Positions 27,534 through 38,559 of a DNA stretch of 64,000 nt are shown in pieces. The position numbers and the translations under genes were made by a program. This DNA is from Pachysolen tannophilus NRRL Y-2460 (lineage: Eukaryota > Ascomycota > Pichiomycetes > Alaninales > Pachysolenaceae). Every line of letters starts with the position of its first letter. The stretch's first letter is position 1. The stretch lies in assembly GCA_001661245.1 (NCBI GenBank), contig KV454012.1, positions 1,050,204 through 1,114,203 of the forward strand. Direction: 5' to 3'. The notes beneath the pieces are model-generated. The model made no database searches and was not told the DNA's origin. It was given only the letters and a program-made list of their open reading frames with translations.

Positions 27534-29891
27534 ATGAACTTCTTTAATCAGAACAATTTAGTAACTCAACAACATGGTGATGTTGGTATTGTTTGGTATG
27601 TTTTCAATTGTATTAATTATTTTTTTTTGATTTTTTATTTTGACTATTTGTTTGTTCCCTTTGTTTAGTAAACAAATTTTAACCCGGTACAAACCTAGTA
27701 TATCACATAAGAACAAAATACTAACTGACTTGTGAAAACTATATGGGGTGAAGGTTATTGGCAACTTTGGGCTCAAAATCAGCTCATAAGAAAGTTGTGA
27801 AGAAAGATATCATGAATGTTTCAATCCCATCTACATGCAAGACTATTTCAGATCCACCCCAGCCATTGGCTTTAAGATTGAGCTCTAATTTATTATATGG
27901 AGTCACATTGGTTTATAGACAACAGACTGAGTATTTCTATGGTAAGTATTGGTGAAAACAAAAGAATGAATGAATGAAATTTAATTGGATCTTAACTAAC
28001 ATGAATTTATTTTTAAGCTGATACAACTGTTGCGAGGACGAGACTTTCTAAAGGGTTTTTATCTAAAAATATGAAGGATGTTCATTTAACAGTTCCAAAT
28101 ATTATTGAACTACCAGTACTTAATATTTTTGAAAATGATAATAATAAGCAGACTATTCTGACTGAATCTAATGAACAAATTCAGATTCTGCAAATATCCA
28201 AAAATTCAATAATGACAAACAGGGTTTTCCTTAACGATGATCCATTGTTTAATGTTGAAATTGATTTATTACCAGAATTGACATTTGATGATATTAAACA
28301 AGATTCTGATGTTGTAGAAGTCCTAAAAAGAAAAGAAAAAATTGCTGCAAATGATCTCTTGAACAAAGTTGTAGCAATCAATACGAGTAAAAGGGGGAAT
28401 GATTTAGATTTTACAACTATTAACTTAGATGTTGATATCACAAATGACAATAGTGGAAACTTGCCTCAATTATTACCAGAAAGATTAAATGATGGGAATG
28501 ATTTCCTTAATGTTAATAATTTACATGATGATTTAAATTTTGCAGTTAATGACGAAGATGAATTGTTGATAAATTTAGATGGAAGTAGTCAAATTGATTT
28601 CAACGCAAGACTTTCTAGTACTAGAAATAATACAAGTAGAATTAATTCTAGAGCACCTTCTGTTTTACCAGATGTTGGTGAAGGTGTACCATTAGAATTT
28701 GAAAACGATTTTGATTTACCTGATTTTAGAACAAGTCAAGAAGAAAATAGAGATATGAATGCCGAAATGATTGCGGCTCAAGATAGACAAGGAAATAAAG
28801 TATCTCTTGTACAGAATGAAGATCAAAGTAAACCAAAACAACAGAGGGTGAAAAGACGTAAAGGTCTTAACACAATTCAAATTGATGATTCAATTATTTT
28901 ATCTACAAAAGATTTGAGAAATTCCCTGAATGAATACATTGATATTCAAATGGATGAAATTAATAAAAAATTTATATTGAAAAATAAATCCATTAATTTT
29001 GCTTATATTGATGCAAACCAAAGGTTTGAAAAAATTGAAGAATTATTACAAAATCAAAATGATAATGAAATAGATAAAATTGTCGATGACTATTATAATT
29101 CTCCACTTAATTGTTTTAAAAGGGTTAAAACAAATAACATGAGTGATTTACAAGAAGAACCAGAATTTGATGTAGCCAATGTTTCAATAGAAATTCTGCG
29201 CGGTCGGCAAGTATTGAGAAGAAGAAGATCTTCATCTGCTTCTATTGAAATTGGTAGAAATAACAATCAAAGTAGATCTAGATCTAGGTCTGCTTCAGAT
29301 GTTATTAATTTTGAAATGTTAAACGATTTTGCTAATGACCGCAGACTAGGTGGGTTTTCGAACGAAAATTTTATGGAATTTGGTGATTTTGGGGAACTTG
29401 GTGATTTTGAAAGAGAAGGTAATGATTTTGGACTGGGAGATGTAACAGGAAGCGGAAGAAGAGGAAGAAGAAATTCAGTTGGTGGATTATTTAGAGATTC
29501 TTTTAGGGGACAGCGCTCTAGGTCAGAATCTCTGGGAAGAAGAAGAAGTTCTGGATTTAGAGACTTCTCCAAGAGAAGTACAAACACAGTTGTACAAACT
29601 TTTAATGAAGAGAATAATACTGATTCTTTAAGTTCTTATCATGTTCTTTATGATTATTTACTGAATTTAAAGATAGAATTATTAGATAGTGAAAAGAACT
29701 CTTCTAATGAAGCAGTAAACAAAGGACTTGAGAACGAAGGTGTTATTATTCACTTTGATAAAATCTTACCTCAAAATATTACCAAGAGTAATGTTGTCAA
29801 AAATTTTTATAAATTATTAGAAATTGCAACCAGAGGATTATGTGATTTGAAAAATGATGATTTTGGGGGTGTCGAAATCTTCATTTATTAA
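27534..29891 (+). CDS. REC8: Meiotic cohesin kleisin Rec8, two introns
   Basis: The CDS is join(27534..27595, 27754..27941, 28018..29891), 707 residues (S. cerevisiae Rec8 ~680). It is the alpha-kleisin that closes the Smc1-Smc3 ring in meiosis. Exon 1 ends DVGIV and splices to make GIVWLLATLGSKSAHKK. KKDIMNVSIPSTC and LRLSSNLLYGVTLVYRQQTEY follow, the Rad21/Rec8 N-terminal domain that contacts Smc3. The long middle is Asp/Asn-rich with Arg/Ser-rich stretches (RRRRSSSASIEIGR), probable separase and kinase targets. The C-terminal winged helix (HFDKILPQNITKSNVVKNFY, KLLEIATRGLCDLK) would bind Smc1. Intron placement in the kleisin N-domain is supported by frame and by conserved residues on both sides. 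Confidence 0.92.
27596..27753 (+). other. REC8 intron 1
   Basis: The donor GTATGT begins at 27596, the branch point TACTAAC is at 27719-27725 and the acceptor AAG ends at 27753. The intron is 158 nt. It splits a TGG codon, restoring GIVWLLATLG. Confidence 0.9.
27942..28017 (+). other. REC8 intron 2
   Basis: The donor GTAAGT begins at 27942, the branch point AACTAAC is at 27994-28000 and the acceptor AAG ends at 28017. The intron is 76 nt. It splits a GCT codon in frame. Confidence 0.88.
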
Positions 29892-30364
29892 TTTTGACGG
29901 GGAAAAAACAATAAATAAAGATCGCTCTATTCATTTTTTCCTTCTTTCTTTATATTTGAAATTTGCTGGAATAATTCGGATTCATTTTTTTGCTTTAGCT
30001 TGTACTTTATTTAATAATTTTGGATAATATCATCCAATTTTATTGTTATCATGCATGAATTTAACTAGTTAAATACTGGTAGAATATTTAAATTGTATAA
30101 TACATATACATATACATATACATATATATTTATACATATATATTCACTAATAATGAAAAAAAAAAAAACATAATCTCACAAAAAAACAAAATTCAAGAGA
30201 AAATACCATATTGCAATACTAGCGACAGTAAAAAGAAATAAAAAGAGAAAAAAATGTACAAAAGAGCCAAAAGAGCCAAAAAAAAAAAAAAAAAAAAAAT
30301 AAAAAAGAATAGAAAACAGCCTATAAGCTAACTGAGAAATCGAGTTAGTTAATTAGTAAATTAA
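29892..30364. other. Convergent intergenic region REC8/LSP1
   Basis: 3' flanks of REC8 (plus) and LSP1 (minus), 473 bases. It has an (ACATAT)n run at 30104-30125 and poly(A) tracts. No gene is seen, and no centromere-like CDEI-CDEIII pair. Confidence 0.4.
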
Positions 30365-31315
30365 TTAAACTACAACTTGATCTGTATTTTCTGCTGGCAG
30401 ATGTTCATTTGCCCATCCTTCTTCAGCAGAAGCGCCTGTTCCATCAATGTTTTCTTCAGCGCCATGATGGTAAACATCATCAGCTGTTCTACGAATTGAT
30501 AAAGCTGGTTTAACAGCGGCAGAATCCAAAGTCCAAGAGGCCAATGCATTTTCAGCATCAATAATAATCTGCTTTGAAGTTTCATAACCATCATATGCCG
30601 GTCTTGTTTCTCCCGGAGTAACAGCGGAATCATCCAATAACAGTAAGAGCGCTTTACCATAACCTGCAATTGAAGCCAATTTTTCAGAAAGTTCAATTAA
30701 AGATTCAAATTGATAATTAAAAGCAGCTTTTAATTTTTCTCTAGTAATATTTGATAATTGAGCTTCAGCAACTAAAGATTCAGCTTCAGCTCTAACTAAT
30801 TCTTGTTCTAAAACTGCCAATTTTGGAGATTGAGGATCTTTATATTTTAAATGAGCAATTTCATCAGTAATTTTCAATTTACGATCTCTTGAAGGTTGTA
30901 CTGATGCTTCAATATTTCTAATTGATTTTAAAGTAATACGATATTGATCATATTTATCAATAAATTGATCTTCCAATTCTCCAATTTCATAAATTAAAAC
31001 ACCCAACTTATCAGTAACATCCGAAACATCATCATCATTTTCTTCACCCCAAAGAGATAATTGTTTAGCAACAGTTTTCCGTTCTCTAGCAACTAATTCA
31101 AATGAGCGCTCTAAATTTTTTTCTGCTTTAATTAAAGTAGCCAATTTTCTTGATAATTCAGGACCAAAAGAACCAGCAGTAGTTCTCCTTATAGAACCAA
31201 CAAGTGAACTTTTACCAAAAAGCTTACCTTTAGTGGAAGCAGGTGGTGGTGCTGGTGAACTTAATTGAGTTGCTGATGGTGCTCTGCTCGAACGTAAAGA
31301 ATATGTCCTGTGCAT
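30365..31315 (-). CDS. LSP1: Eisosome core BAR protein (Lsp1/Pil1)
   Basis: This is a 316-residue protein (S. cerevisiae Pil1 339, Lsp1 341). Pil1 and Lsp1 form the lattice that shapes eisosome furrows in the plasma membrane. It starts with the invariant MHRTYSLRSSRAP membrane-binding segment, then FGPELSRKLATLIKAEKNLE, WGEENDDDVSDVTDKLGVL, IRNIEASVQPSRDRKLKITD, LEQELVRAEAESLVAEAQL and IAGYGKALLLLLDDSAVTPG, spanning the banana-shaped BAR helices. KITDEIAHLKYKDPQSPK and LDSAAVKPALSIRRTADDVY are closer to Lsp1 than to Pil1. The acidic C-terminal tail is shorter than in the yeast proteins. Only one copy lies here; whether the genome has a second is not known. Confidence 0.95.
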   Translation of the reverse strand: MHRTYSLRSSRAPSATQLSSPAPPPASTKGKLFGKSSLVGSIRRTTAGSFGPELSRKLATLIKAEKNLERSFELVARERKTVAKQLSLWGEENDDDVSDVTDKLGVLIYEIGELEDQFIDKYDQYRITLKSIRNIEASVQPSRDRKLKITDEIAHLKYKDPQSPKLAVLEQELVRAEAESLVAEAQLSNITREKLKAAFNYQFESLIELSEKLASIAGYGKALLLLLDDSAVTPGETRPAYDGYETSKQIIIDAENALASWTLDSAAVKPALSIRRTADDVYHHGAEENIDGTGASAEEGWANEHLPAENTDQVVV

Positions 31316-31883
31316 AATGGCTTAAAAAAAAAATAAAAAAATAAAAGAAAATAAACTTGAATTTTAAACTACAGTTAGTTAATAATTAAAATTATAATTA
31401 TAAAAAACTTTTATAAAAGAAGATAAAAGATAAAAGATTATATATATAAATATATATTTAATTTAATAGCAATACAAGAACTAAATTGATGGATGTATTT
31501 CACAGCAATTTATATACTTTTTTCTTTTTTGGCCCAGATTTGAAGTTTATTATGTACGATGAGCTTTCTGCAGAAAACGCAACTTTATCAGACAGGGAAA
31601 GCAGCAGCAGAAGCAGCAGCAGCAGCAAAAAACAAAAAAGAAGAGTAAAAAGAGAAAAAAGAGAAGAGAAGAGCATGCACTTGCGTGCGCATATTACAAA
31701 AAAACAAAAAAAAAAAAAAGAAACCGGGACCACACAAACCGTATACAAAGCGCACACACAAAGCGCACACAATAGCCATGCTCATTCAAAAGTGCGGTAG
31801 TCTAAATAGAACAAATTTAAATAAAACAAAAGACAGAAAACAACAAAACAAAGTCGTGCGCCAATCTTTAAAATGATTTGAGA
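31316..31883. other. LSP1 upstream region
   Basis: LSP1 promoter and HAT1 3' flank, 568 bases. It holds (AT)n at 31439-31457, an AGCAGC trinucleotide run (31602-31626), poly(A) at 31708-31719 and a repeated AAAGCGCACACA unit at 31746-31769. The open frames here translate these simple repeats and are not supported as genes. Confidence 0.45.
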
Positions 31884-33261
31884 TTAAGATTTTGTCTTCT
31901 TAGCACTACTATTTGAAGTTTCTTGTATTGTTCTCTTTTTAGGGTTTGTAAATTGAAGTTTCTCCAAGATTCTTAAATAGTCTTCTTCAAGTCTTTCATA
32001 AGCTGTTTGTAATTTATCTAATCTTGTTGGTTTATCTAATTCTAAGAGTGCATCTTTATTTTTATATATAATCTTTTCTTTATTTGCAATCTAATTTTTT
32101 TGTTGATAATTGTAGCAGTAATGGATTTTTTGAATCAAATTTTTTCATATATAATAATGCCATTTCACAACATCTTTGAAGTTGTCTTTTATCTAGTTTT
32201 AATTGTTTTTCTTTTAAATCTAACCATTTTTTAGAAATAGGTAGATTTAATTTGGCTACTTCTTCGAAAAACCCAATCAGGTGTAATCTTTCTAAATCAC
32301 ATCTATCACGAAGATCATCAAATGATTCATTTGGATCTTCTATAGCAATACTTTTGGCATGTTTATCATTCAACCAATGATCAACCATTGCATTATATAA
32401 ATGTTTACCATGACCTTTTTGTTGATATGGTGGTAACACCACAAATTGTGAAATTTTTTTATTTGAATCTAACATTGATTCTTCTGATAGATCATATTCA
32501 TTAAAACCAGGATAACGGAAATAAGAATACAGAGTACAAAAACCAACAAATGATGGGCGTGAAGAGAATGATGATGATGATGATTTTTTTATAGTAGAAG
32601 TCTTATATAAAAAATAAAGTTCCCATGATAAATCAGATTTATCAATATATGATCCCAGTTCTATGAAAAATAATACAAAAATTTGCATTCTAAGATGTAA
32701 TTTTAAAGCTTCATCATCTTTAAAACATGTTTTATAAATACTAAAAATTTCACCATTTTCATCTTTATATTCTTTTATTAATTCACCAGGAATTTTAAAA
32801 AAATTCAGCTCTTGATTTTTTTTATCAACCCATTTTGATTCATCTTTTAAAATAGTAGATTCAGGTAAATATTCCATTAATTTTTTTTCTGGATCTTCAA
32901 TATCAACATTTGGTAATTTTTCAGAGTATGAAACATTTAAAAATGGTAATAAAGTAGTTGAATCAAAGGCAAGATTAATCTTAAGGTCCTGATATCCAAA
33001 GATTTGCTCTGCATCACCAAAAATAGGATAAGTAAATGCAGGATGAAACTTGAAAGCACCTTCTTCTTCAGCTGGACAAATAAACAATTAAATGGGAACT
33101 TGTTAATAAAAAAAGCCACAGCTATAAAAAAAAAAAAACAATTCAATTCAAATTGAAAATTACATACCTAATGACAATGTTAAAGCATCATTGGAAGAAG
33201 CTGTCCAAACTTCTGGAGCAAATGAAGCAATGTCAACAGCAACCGATGACGAAGATGACAT
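31884..33261 (-). CDS. HAT1: Type B histone acetyltransferase Hat1, spliced, with two frameshifts near the 3' end
   Basis: Exon 1 is 33168..33261 and reads MSSSSSVAVDIASFAPEVWT, then ASSNDALTLSL. Exon 2 runs from 33071 and reads AEEEGAFKFHPAFTYPIFGD, then LKINLAFDS, the Hat1 N-domain. The acetyl-CoA motif is QFVVLPPYQQKGHGKHLY, followed by IEDPNESFDDLRDRCDLERL. Hat1 acetylates newly made histone H4 at Lys5 and Lys12. One frame stops at 32080, but the family's C-terminus continues downstream in other frames (KKRLYIK, then KDALLELDKPTRLDKLQTAY, EEDYLRILEKLQF) to a stop at 31884. Two one-base losses, in an A7 run and an A5 run (minus strand, ~32095 and ~32060), account for this. With both bases restored it is ~427 residues, with a basic tail ending KKTKS; S. 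cerevisiae Hat1 has 374. Confidence 0.88.
33072..33167 (-). other. HAT1 intron
   Basis: On the minus strand the donor GTATGT starts at 33167 and the acceptor CAG ends at 33072, with a TATTAAC-like branch sequence shortly before it. The intron is 96 nt. It splits a GCT codon in frame and supplies the missing Hat1 N-terminus. Confidence 0.88.
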
Positions 33262-33640
33262 GATGAAATTCCTATCTAAATCTCCTCCCTTATACTGCAA
33301 AAACAATTTTTTTGAAGCTATAAAATAATTAAATAATTATATACGCGTATAATAACATATTTTCCTTCCACACTTTATGGAAAGTTCATATTTTTCGCTT
33401 AAATTTGACCATTAATTTTTTTTTTTTGGCCTTTTTTTTTTTTTTTTAAAGAAAAAGCTGATGTTCGTTATCAATTTTGATTAATTAATTAATTATATTA
33501 TATTATATAGTAATAACAATAATAATAATAATAATAATAATAATAATTGAATAATAATTTAAAAATCTTGTTTATTTGTTCAAGAGGTAAAAACGAAAAG
33601 AAAAAAAAAAAAAACAATCATATTTGAATTAATATAGTTG
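33262..33640. other. Divergent promoter region HAT1/POM33
   Basis: 379 bases with poly(T) tracts near 33418-33446 and an (AAT)n microsatellite at 33517-33547. An ACGCGT box (MCB-like, 33342-33347) would fit S-phase expression of HAT1; this is a single match. Confidence 0.4.
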
Positions 33641-34504
33641 ATGGCTCCAGCTACAGATTTACCAGTTTCCAATACTTCATTTATTGTAGGTCTTAGGCCT
33701 TTGTTGAAAACACCTCAATTTTATTGGTTTTTAGGACATGCATCTGCTATATTCTTCACTATATTGTGTAGTTTATTTTCATTATTCAGATCACCATTAG
33801 CACCAACTCCTTTAAAATATTATAATTATTCATTAAATTGTATAATTTTTACTTATTTGATTGTTTTAAGACAAAGTTATAAGAGTAGACCAATTTTAAC
33901 ATTATTAGCTCAATATCCTACATTATTAAAAGATGATAATGTTCAATATTTATCATTAGCATTATTATTTAGGTTAAGTTCAAAATTTCCAGGACCTATT
34001 CAAGGTGGTCTTTATCCTTTTGTAATTTTTGCAATTTTCCATTCAATAAATTATATTAAATCATATTTATTACCAATTTTACCATTAGATATTAATATGA
34101 AAAATTATTATTCAAATTTAATTACTACAATTATTACAAATTATAATGAACAATCACTTTATGTTGCAGCTAATACAGAAGTTGTTTTAATTATTCAAGT
34201 AATTTTCACATTAATTAAATTATTTTTATTATTTGGTTGGTTAAGATCAAATCCAATTAAAACTTTAAAAAATTTAGCAGTATCAATTGGTATTATAATT
34301 TTTATTAAATTTCGTTATGATCAAAGTAAATTTACTAAAGCTATAATTAATAGTTATGATTTAAAAATTAATCAAATCTTATACAGTTCTCCATATATTC
34401 CAGAAAGTTTTAGAACAATTTATCAAGTTATAAAAAAATTCATTATAACTTATATAGGACCAATAAGAGTTCCAATTCAAAGAAATATTAGAAAAAATGA
34501 TTAA
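33641..34504 (+). CDS. POM33: Pom33/Per33 family membrane protein (TMEM33-like)
   Basis: This is a 287-residue protein (S. cerevisiae Pom33 279, Per33 273). These are ER and nuclear-pore membrane proteins of the TMEM33 family that help distribute pores. The N-terminus has LLKTPQFYWFLGHASA, matching the Pom33 TPQFAWFTGH motif. Hydrophobic segments follow at about residues 25-47, 60-76, 120-140, 175-200 and 212-226. The C-terminus is basic and amphipathic (IKKFIITYIGPIRVPIQRNI), as in Pom33, where it aids membrane and importin binding. Start ATG 33641 (MAPATDLPV). In S. cerevisiae POM33 is next to SSA2 and PER33 is next to SND2; both neighbour types follow here. Confidence 0.82.
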   Translation: MAPATDLPVSNTSFIVGLRPLLKTPQFYWFLGHASAIFFTILCSLFSLFRSPLAPTPLKYYNYSLNCIIFTYLIVLRQSYKSRPILTLLAQYPTLLKDDNVQYLSLALLFRLSSKFPGPIQGGLYPFVIFAIFHSINYIKSYLLPILPLDINMKNYYSNLITTIITNYNEQSLYVAANTEVVLIIQVIFTLIKLFLLFGWLRSNPIKTLKNLAVSIGIIIFIKFRYDQSKFTKAIINSYDLKINQILYSSPYIPESFRTIYQVIKKFIITYIGPIRVPIQRNIRKND

Positions 34505-35015
34505 TTAATAAAAATTAAATTTAAATAAAAATAATTTAATATTAAAGGAAGTGAGAAAGAAAACTTGAACTTAAAGACTTTTTGGGTATATCAAGTGTTA
34601 CGGTTTTATACAATTTATATAGTTAATTAGTTAACAGTAAGTAATACAAACGAACGAACAAAAGGTTTGTATTAATTTAGTTATTACTGAATACGGAAAT
34701 CACAATTTAAAATCTGAATCTTTATGTCCATCAAGAAAGAAAAAAAAAATGGCCTTTTTAGATAGATCGATTCTATGAAGTAATTGTGACGTAAATAAAT
34801 AACAAATATATAGACTTAACTTGCAACCATAACAACAAAATTTTTTATTTCTATTGTATTTATTTAATTTTAAAAAAACAAATTCAATTTATTAAACTTT
34901 TCCCTTTCTATGCGGCTCTTTTTTTTTTTTTAATTATTTTTTTTTTTCTTAATAAATACTTAGAAAAAATTTAATAAGATAAATTGTTCGGGCCAACCGC
35001 ACCGGAGTTTCCAGT

Positions 35016-35028
35016 TTCGAGAATATTC
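35016..35028. promoter_or_regulatory. Heat-shock element TTCGAGAATATTC
   Basis: A perfect three-unit HSE (TTCnnGAAnnTTC) lies ~590 bases upstream of the Hsp70 ATG, with another TTC at 35009-35011. A two-unit GAAnnTTC is at 35379-35386. Hsf1 trimers bind this pattern in SSA promoters. Confidence 0.75.
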
Positions 35029-35338
35029 GAGATAAGACCAGACTGGAGAAGTACGGAGGCTCCCGAAAAACCAAAAAATACCAAAAAAAAAAGACGCACA
35101 AAAGCGGAAGCAGCGAAGATGGCAAAGAAAAACTCTTAGATGGAGATACAGAAGTACTAGTATTAAGTGGAAAAAGTTAGCTAACGGAAGAAAAAAAAAA
35201 AAAAAACTAGAAAGTACTAGTTCCTACTAGGAGAACTTTGGGACCTGACGAAGATTATGGAACTTTTTTTTTTCTTTTTGTTTTTATTTTTTATTTTTCG
35301 TTTTTTTTTGTTTTATGACATGTTTTCGAACTTTATTT

Positions 35339-35343
35339 CCCCT
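35339..35343. promoter_or_regulatory. STRE (CCCCT) in the Hsp70 promoter
   Basis: CCCCT at ~275 bases upstream of the Hsp70 ATG, between the HSE and the gene. Msn2/4-type stress control is plausible. Confidence 0.4.
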
Positions 35344-35617
35344 TGTAGCAATTTAGTATGTCTAGTTGGGCAACAAAAGAATTTTCCATTGGCTTCCACG
35401 GTATAATGTATTGAAGGTACAAGCTGAATTGAATTGATTGTCATAAGATGTTATATAAATGATTGTTAAATTCCTTTAATTCTTCTTGTCTTAATTTATT
35501 TTTTATTTTAATTATTAACAAGTTTGATTTTTCTTTTTTATTCTGATAGGTTTGAAAAGATTAATAGATATATATAATAAATAATAATAATAATAATAAT
35601 ATAAGAAGAAGAAGAAT

Positions 35618-37570
35618 ATGTCTAAAGCGATTGGTATTGATTTAGGTACAACGTACTCATGTGTTGGTCATTTTACAAATAATAGAGTTGAAATTATTGC
35701 TAATGATCAAGGTAATAGAACTACACCATCGTTTGTTGCATTCACCGATACAGAAAGATTAATTGGTGATGCTGCAAAGAATCAAGCTGCAATGAACCCT
35801 TCTAATACTGTTTTTGATGCAAAGAGATTGATTGGTAGGAAGTTTAATGATCAAGAGGTTCAAAGTGATGCTAAGCATTTCCCATTTAAAGTCATTGATA
35901 AAGGAGGTAAACCAAATATACAAGTTGAATTTAAAGGTGAAACAAAGGTATTTACCCCAGAAGAAATTTCATCAATGGTTTTAACAAAAATGAGAGAAAC
36001 TGCAGAAAATTTCTTGGGCGGTAAAGTAACAGATGCAGTTATTACTGTTCCTGCTTATTTTAATGATTCTCAAAGACAAGCAACTAAAGATGCAGGTTTA
36101 ATTGCAGGTTTGAACGTTTTAAGAATCATTAATGAACCAACAGCGGCTGCAATTGCATACGGTTTGGATAAAAAAGATTCTGGTAAAGGTGAACATAATA
36201 TCTTGATTTTTGATTTAGGTGGTGGTACTTTTGATGTTTCATTATTATCAATTGATGAAGGTATCTTCGAAGTTAAAGCCACTGCTGGTGATACCCATTT
36301 AGGAGGTGAAGATTTTGATAATAGATTGGTTAATCATTTTGTTCAAGAATTTAAACGTAAATATAAGAAAGATTTATCAAGTAATCAAAGATCATTAAGA
36401 AGATTAAGAACTGCTTGTGAACGTGCTAAGCGTACTTTATCTTCTTCAGCTCAAACTTCTGTAGAAATTGATTCCTTATATGAAGGTATTGATTTTTACA
36501 CTTCAATTACAAGAGCAAGATTTGAAGAATTATGTTCAGATTTATTTAGATCAACCTTAGATCCAGTTGAAAAAGTCTTAAAAGATGCTAAATTAGATAA
36601 ATCACAAATTGAAGAAATTGTTCTTGTTGGTGGTTCTACAAGAATTCCAAAAATTCAAAAATTAGTTTCTGATTTCTTTAATGGTAAAGAACCAAATAAG
36701 TCAATTAATCCAGATGAAGCTGTTGCTTACGGTGCTGCTGTTCAAGCTGCTATTTTGACGGGTGATACTTCTTCAAAAACTCAAGATTTGTTGTTGTTAG
36801 ATGTTGCTCCATTATCCTTGGGTATTGAGACCGCGGGCGGTGTTATGACCAAATTGATTCCAAGAAACTCTACAATTCCTGCCAAGAAATCCGAGGTCTT
36901 TTCAACATATGCTGATAATCAACCAGGTGTTTTAATTCAAGTTTTTGAAGGTGAAAGAGCAAGAACTAAGGATAACAACTTGTTGGGTAAATTTGAATTA
37001 TCAGGTATTCCACCTGCTCCAAGAGGTGTTCCACAAATTGAAGTTACTTTTGATATTGATGCTAATGGTATCTTGAATGTTTCTGCTGTTGAAAAAGGTA
37101 CTGGTAAGACCAACAAGATTACTATTACAAATGATAAAGGTAGATTATCAAAGGATGAGATTGAAAGAATGGTTGCTGAAGCTGAAAAATTCAAAGATGA
37201 AGATGAAAAAGAAGCAAAGAGAATTTCAGCTAAGAATGCATTGGAATCATATTCTTATTCTTTAAAAAATACTTTATCAGAAGAAGGATTTAAAGAAAAA
37301 GTTGATGCTTCTGAAAGAGAATCATTGGAGAAATCAATCAATGAAACAATCTCATGGTTGGATGAATCTCAAGCTGCTTCCACAGAAGAATATGAGGAAA
37401 AACAAAAAGAATTGGAAGAAATCGCTAAACCAATCATGATGAAGTTCTACGGTGCAGGAGGCGCTCCAGGTGCAGGTGCAGGTGCAGCTCCAGGAGGTTT
37501 CCCAGGAGCTGGAGGTGCTCCAGGTGGTGATGCAGATGGATCAGGCCCAACTGTTGAAGAAGTTGATTAA
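35618..37570 (+). CDS. SSA2: Cytosolic Hsp70 chaperone, SSA family
   Basis: This is a 650-residue cytosolic Hsp70 (S. cerevisiae Ssa1/2: 642/639). It folds, disaggregates and translocates client proteins with Hsp40 and nucleotide-exchange partners. It starts [19 protein letters not shown] (ATPase phosphate loop 1). [14 protein letters not shown] and [20 protein letters not shown] are the other Hsp70 signatures; [12 protein letters not shown] is present. The linker [19 protein letters not shown] leads into the substrate-binding domain, then a helical lid, a Gly/Ala/Pro-rich tail and terminal EEVD for TPR co-chaperones. Codon use is strongly biased. Its neighbour POM33/PER33 matches the SSA2-POM33 pair, so SSA2 is the best symbol, standing for the SSA1/2 ancestor. 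Confidence 0.95.
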   Translation: MSKAIGIDLGTTYSCVGHFTNNRVEIIANDQGNRTTPSFVAFTDTERLIGDAAKNQAAMNPSNTVFDAKRLIGRKFNDQEVQSDAKHFPFKVIDKGGKPNIQVEFKGETKVFTPEEISSMVLTKMRETAENFLGGKVTDAVITVPAYFNDSQRQATKDAGLIAGLNVLRIINEPTAAAIAYGLDKKDSGKGEHNILIFDLGGGTFDVSLLSIDEGIFEVKATAGDTHLGGEDFDNRLVNHFVQEFKRKYKKDLSSNQRSLRRLRTACERAKRTLSSSAQTSVEIDSLYEGIDFYTSITRARFEELCSDLFRSTLDPVEKVLKDAKLDKSQIEEIVLVGGSTRIPKIQKLVSDFFNGKEPNKSINPDEAVAYGAAVQAAILTGDTSSKTQDLLLLDVAPLSLGIETAGGVMTKLIPRNSTIPAKKSEVFSTYADNQPGVLIQVFEGERARTKDNNLLGKFELSGIPPAPRGVPQIEVTFDIDANGILNVSAVEKGTGKTNKITITNDKGRLSKDEIERMVAEAEKFKDEDEKEAKRISAKNALESYSYSLKNTLSEEGFKEKVDASERESLEKSINETISWLDESQAASTEEYEEKQKELEEIAKPIMMKFYGAGGAPGAGAGAAPGGFPGAGGAPGGDADGSGPTVEEVD

Positions 37571-38559
37571 AGCAGCTGTTGTTGATGTGTTGAAATGAGA
37601 TGAGAAGAAAAAAGGATTGATTTTTGAAAAATTTATGTTTTTTTTTTTAATTTTTATTATTTTTTTTTCTTCACTTCAATTGACCCACCAACCCACCAAC
37701 TAACTAACTAACGCCCTCCCCTTACGCACACTAAAATTTGTTGGAATATTTTTTTTTTTAATTTAATAATTTTTCTATTAATAATTTTTTGTAGTTAGTT
37801 ATATTATTGTTTTATTTTTTATTTTTTTCTTTCTATTTTTAAATTTAAATTTGGTTTTTAGGTATTTATTAAAAACATTATGTTAACTTTGTAGTTAATC
37901 AAATCAATTAATTGATTATTATTTATTGCTGCTATTACCATAGTAAAACTTTCTATCTCTATCTATCTCCACCAAATAGTGGCGGGTAAAACATAAAATT
38001 TACAAAAGTCGTACACACAAAGCACAAAAAATCATTTTTTTTAATTTTTTTTTTCTTTTTCGCCTTTTATTTCGAAGAAGAGGAACCAATTGAGATTAAA
38101 AAAGGTGAGGGCTACAAAAGTGAAATTAAAACAAAACAATATATATATATATTTTATTAAATACATTTTTTATTTAATTCAATTATTGGGATTGATTAAA
38201 TATTAATTGAATTGAAAAAAAATTTTTTTTCTTTGTTTATTGTGGAATTTGAATTTTGTTGAAATTACTAGAACAAAATTTATTAATTAATTAATTAATT
38301 TTTTTTAAAAAGTAGTTTTTAAAAGAATTTTATTTTATATTTTTTTAATTTTTAAAAAAAATTATTATATAAAAAGCAATTTTGTATACTTGGACCAAGA
38401 TATATATTATATCAATTCATATAATTTCATTTTAAATTTAGTTATTGTCCTTCTTTCAGCGTTTAATAATCTTTTATTAAATTGATTATTTACATATTCT
38501 AATAATAAAAACTAAAACAAAACAAAAAGAAAAAAGAAAGAAAGAAAGAATAAAGAAAG
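37571..38559. other. Intergenic region SSA-YPT1
   Basis: 989 bases, very T-rich, with a tandem of CCAACCCACCAAC/CTAAC units at 37681-37712 just past the Hsp70 gene and a CTATCT repeat at 37951-37968. A Reb1-like site lies at 37983. No gene is seen. Confidence 0.45.
37983..37989. promoter_or_regulatory. Reb1-like site CGGGTAA upstream of YPT1
   Basis: CGGGTAA, the core of the general regulatory factor Reb1, occurs ~570 bases upstream of the YPT1 ATG. The same heptamer occurs in the ACT1 promoter (40750). Confidence 0.4.

Larger units (their letters stand above)
34505..35617. other. SSA Hsp70 promoter region
   Basis: 1.1 kb upstream of the Hsp70 gene, including a GC-richer block (34985-35230) with the heat-shock element and a STRE downstream of it (annotated separately). 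AGTACTAG occurs twice (35153, 35213). No gene is seen. Confidence 0.5.

Noticed and set aside
29892-30364. Possible point centromere, expected because genes flanking CEN16 are nearby
   Set aside because: A weak TTCGGATTCA-like match exists, but no RTCACRTG element lies at the right distance and the core does not fit CDEIII.
31486-31876. Lys- and Ser-rich frames upstream of LSP1
   Set aside because: They translate AGC, poly(A) and AAAGCGCACACA repeats.
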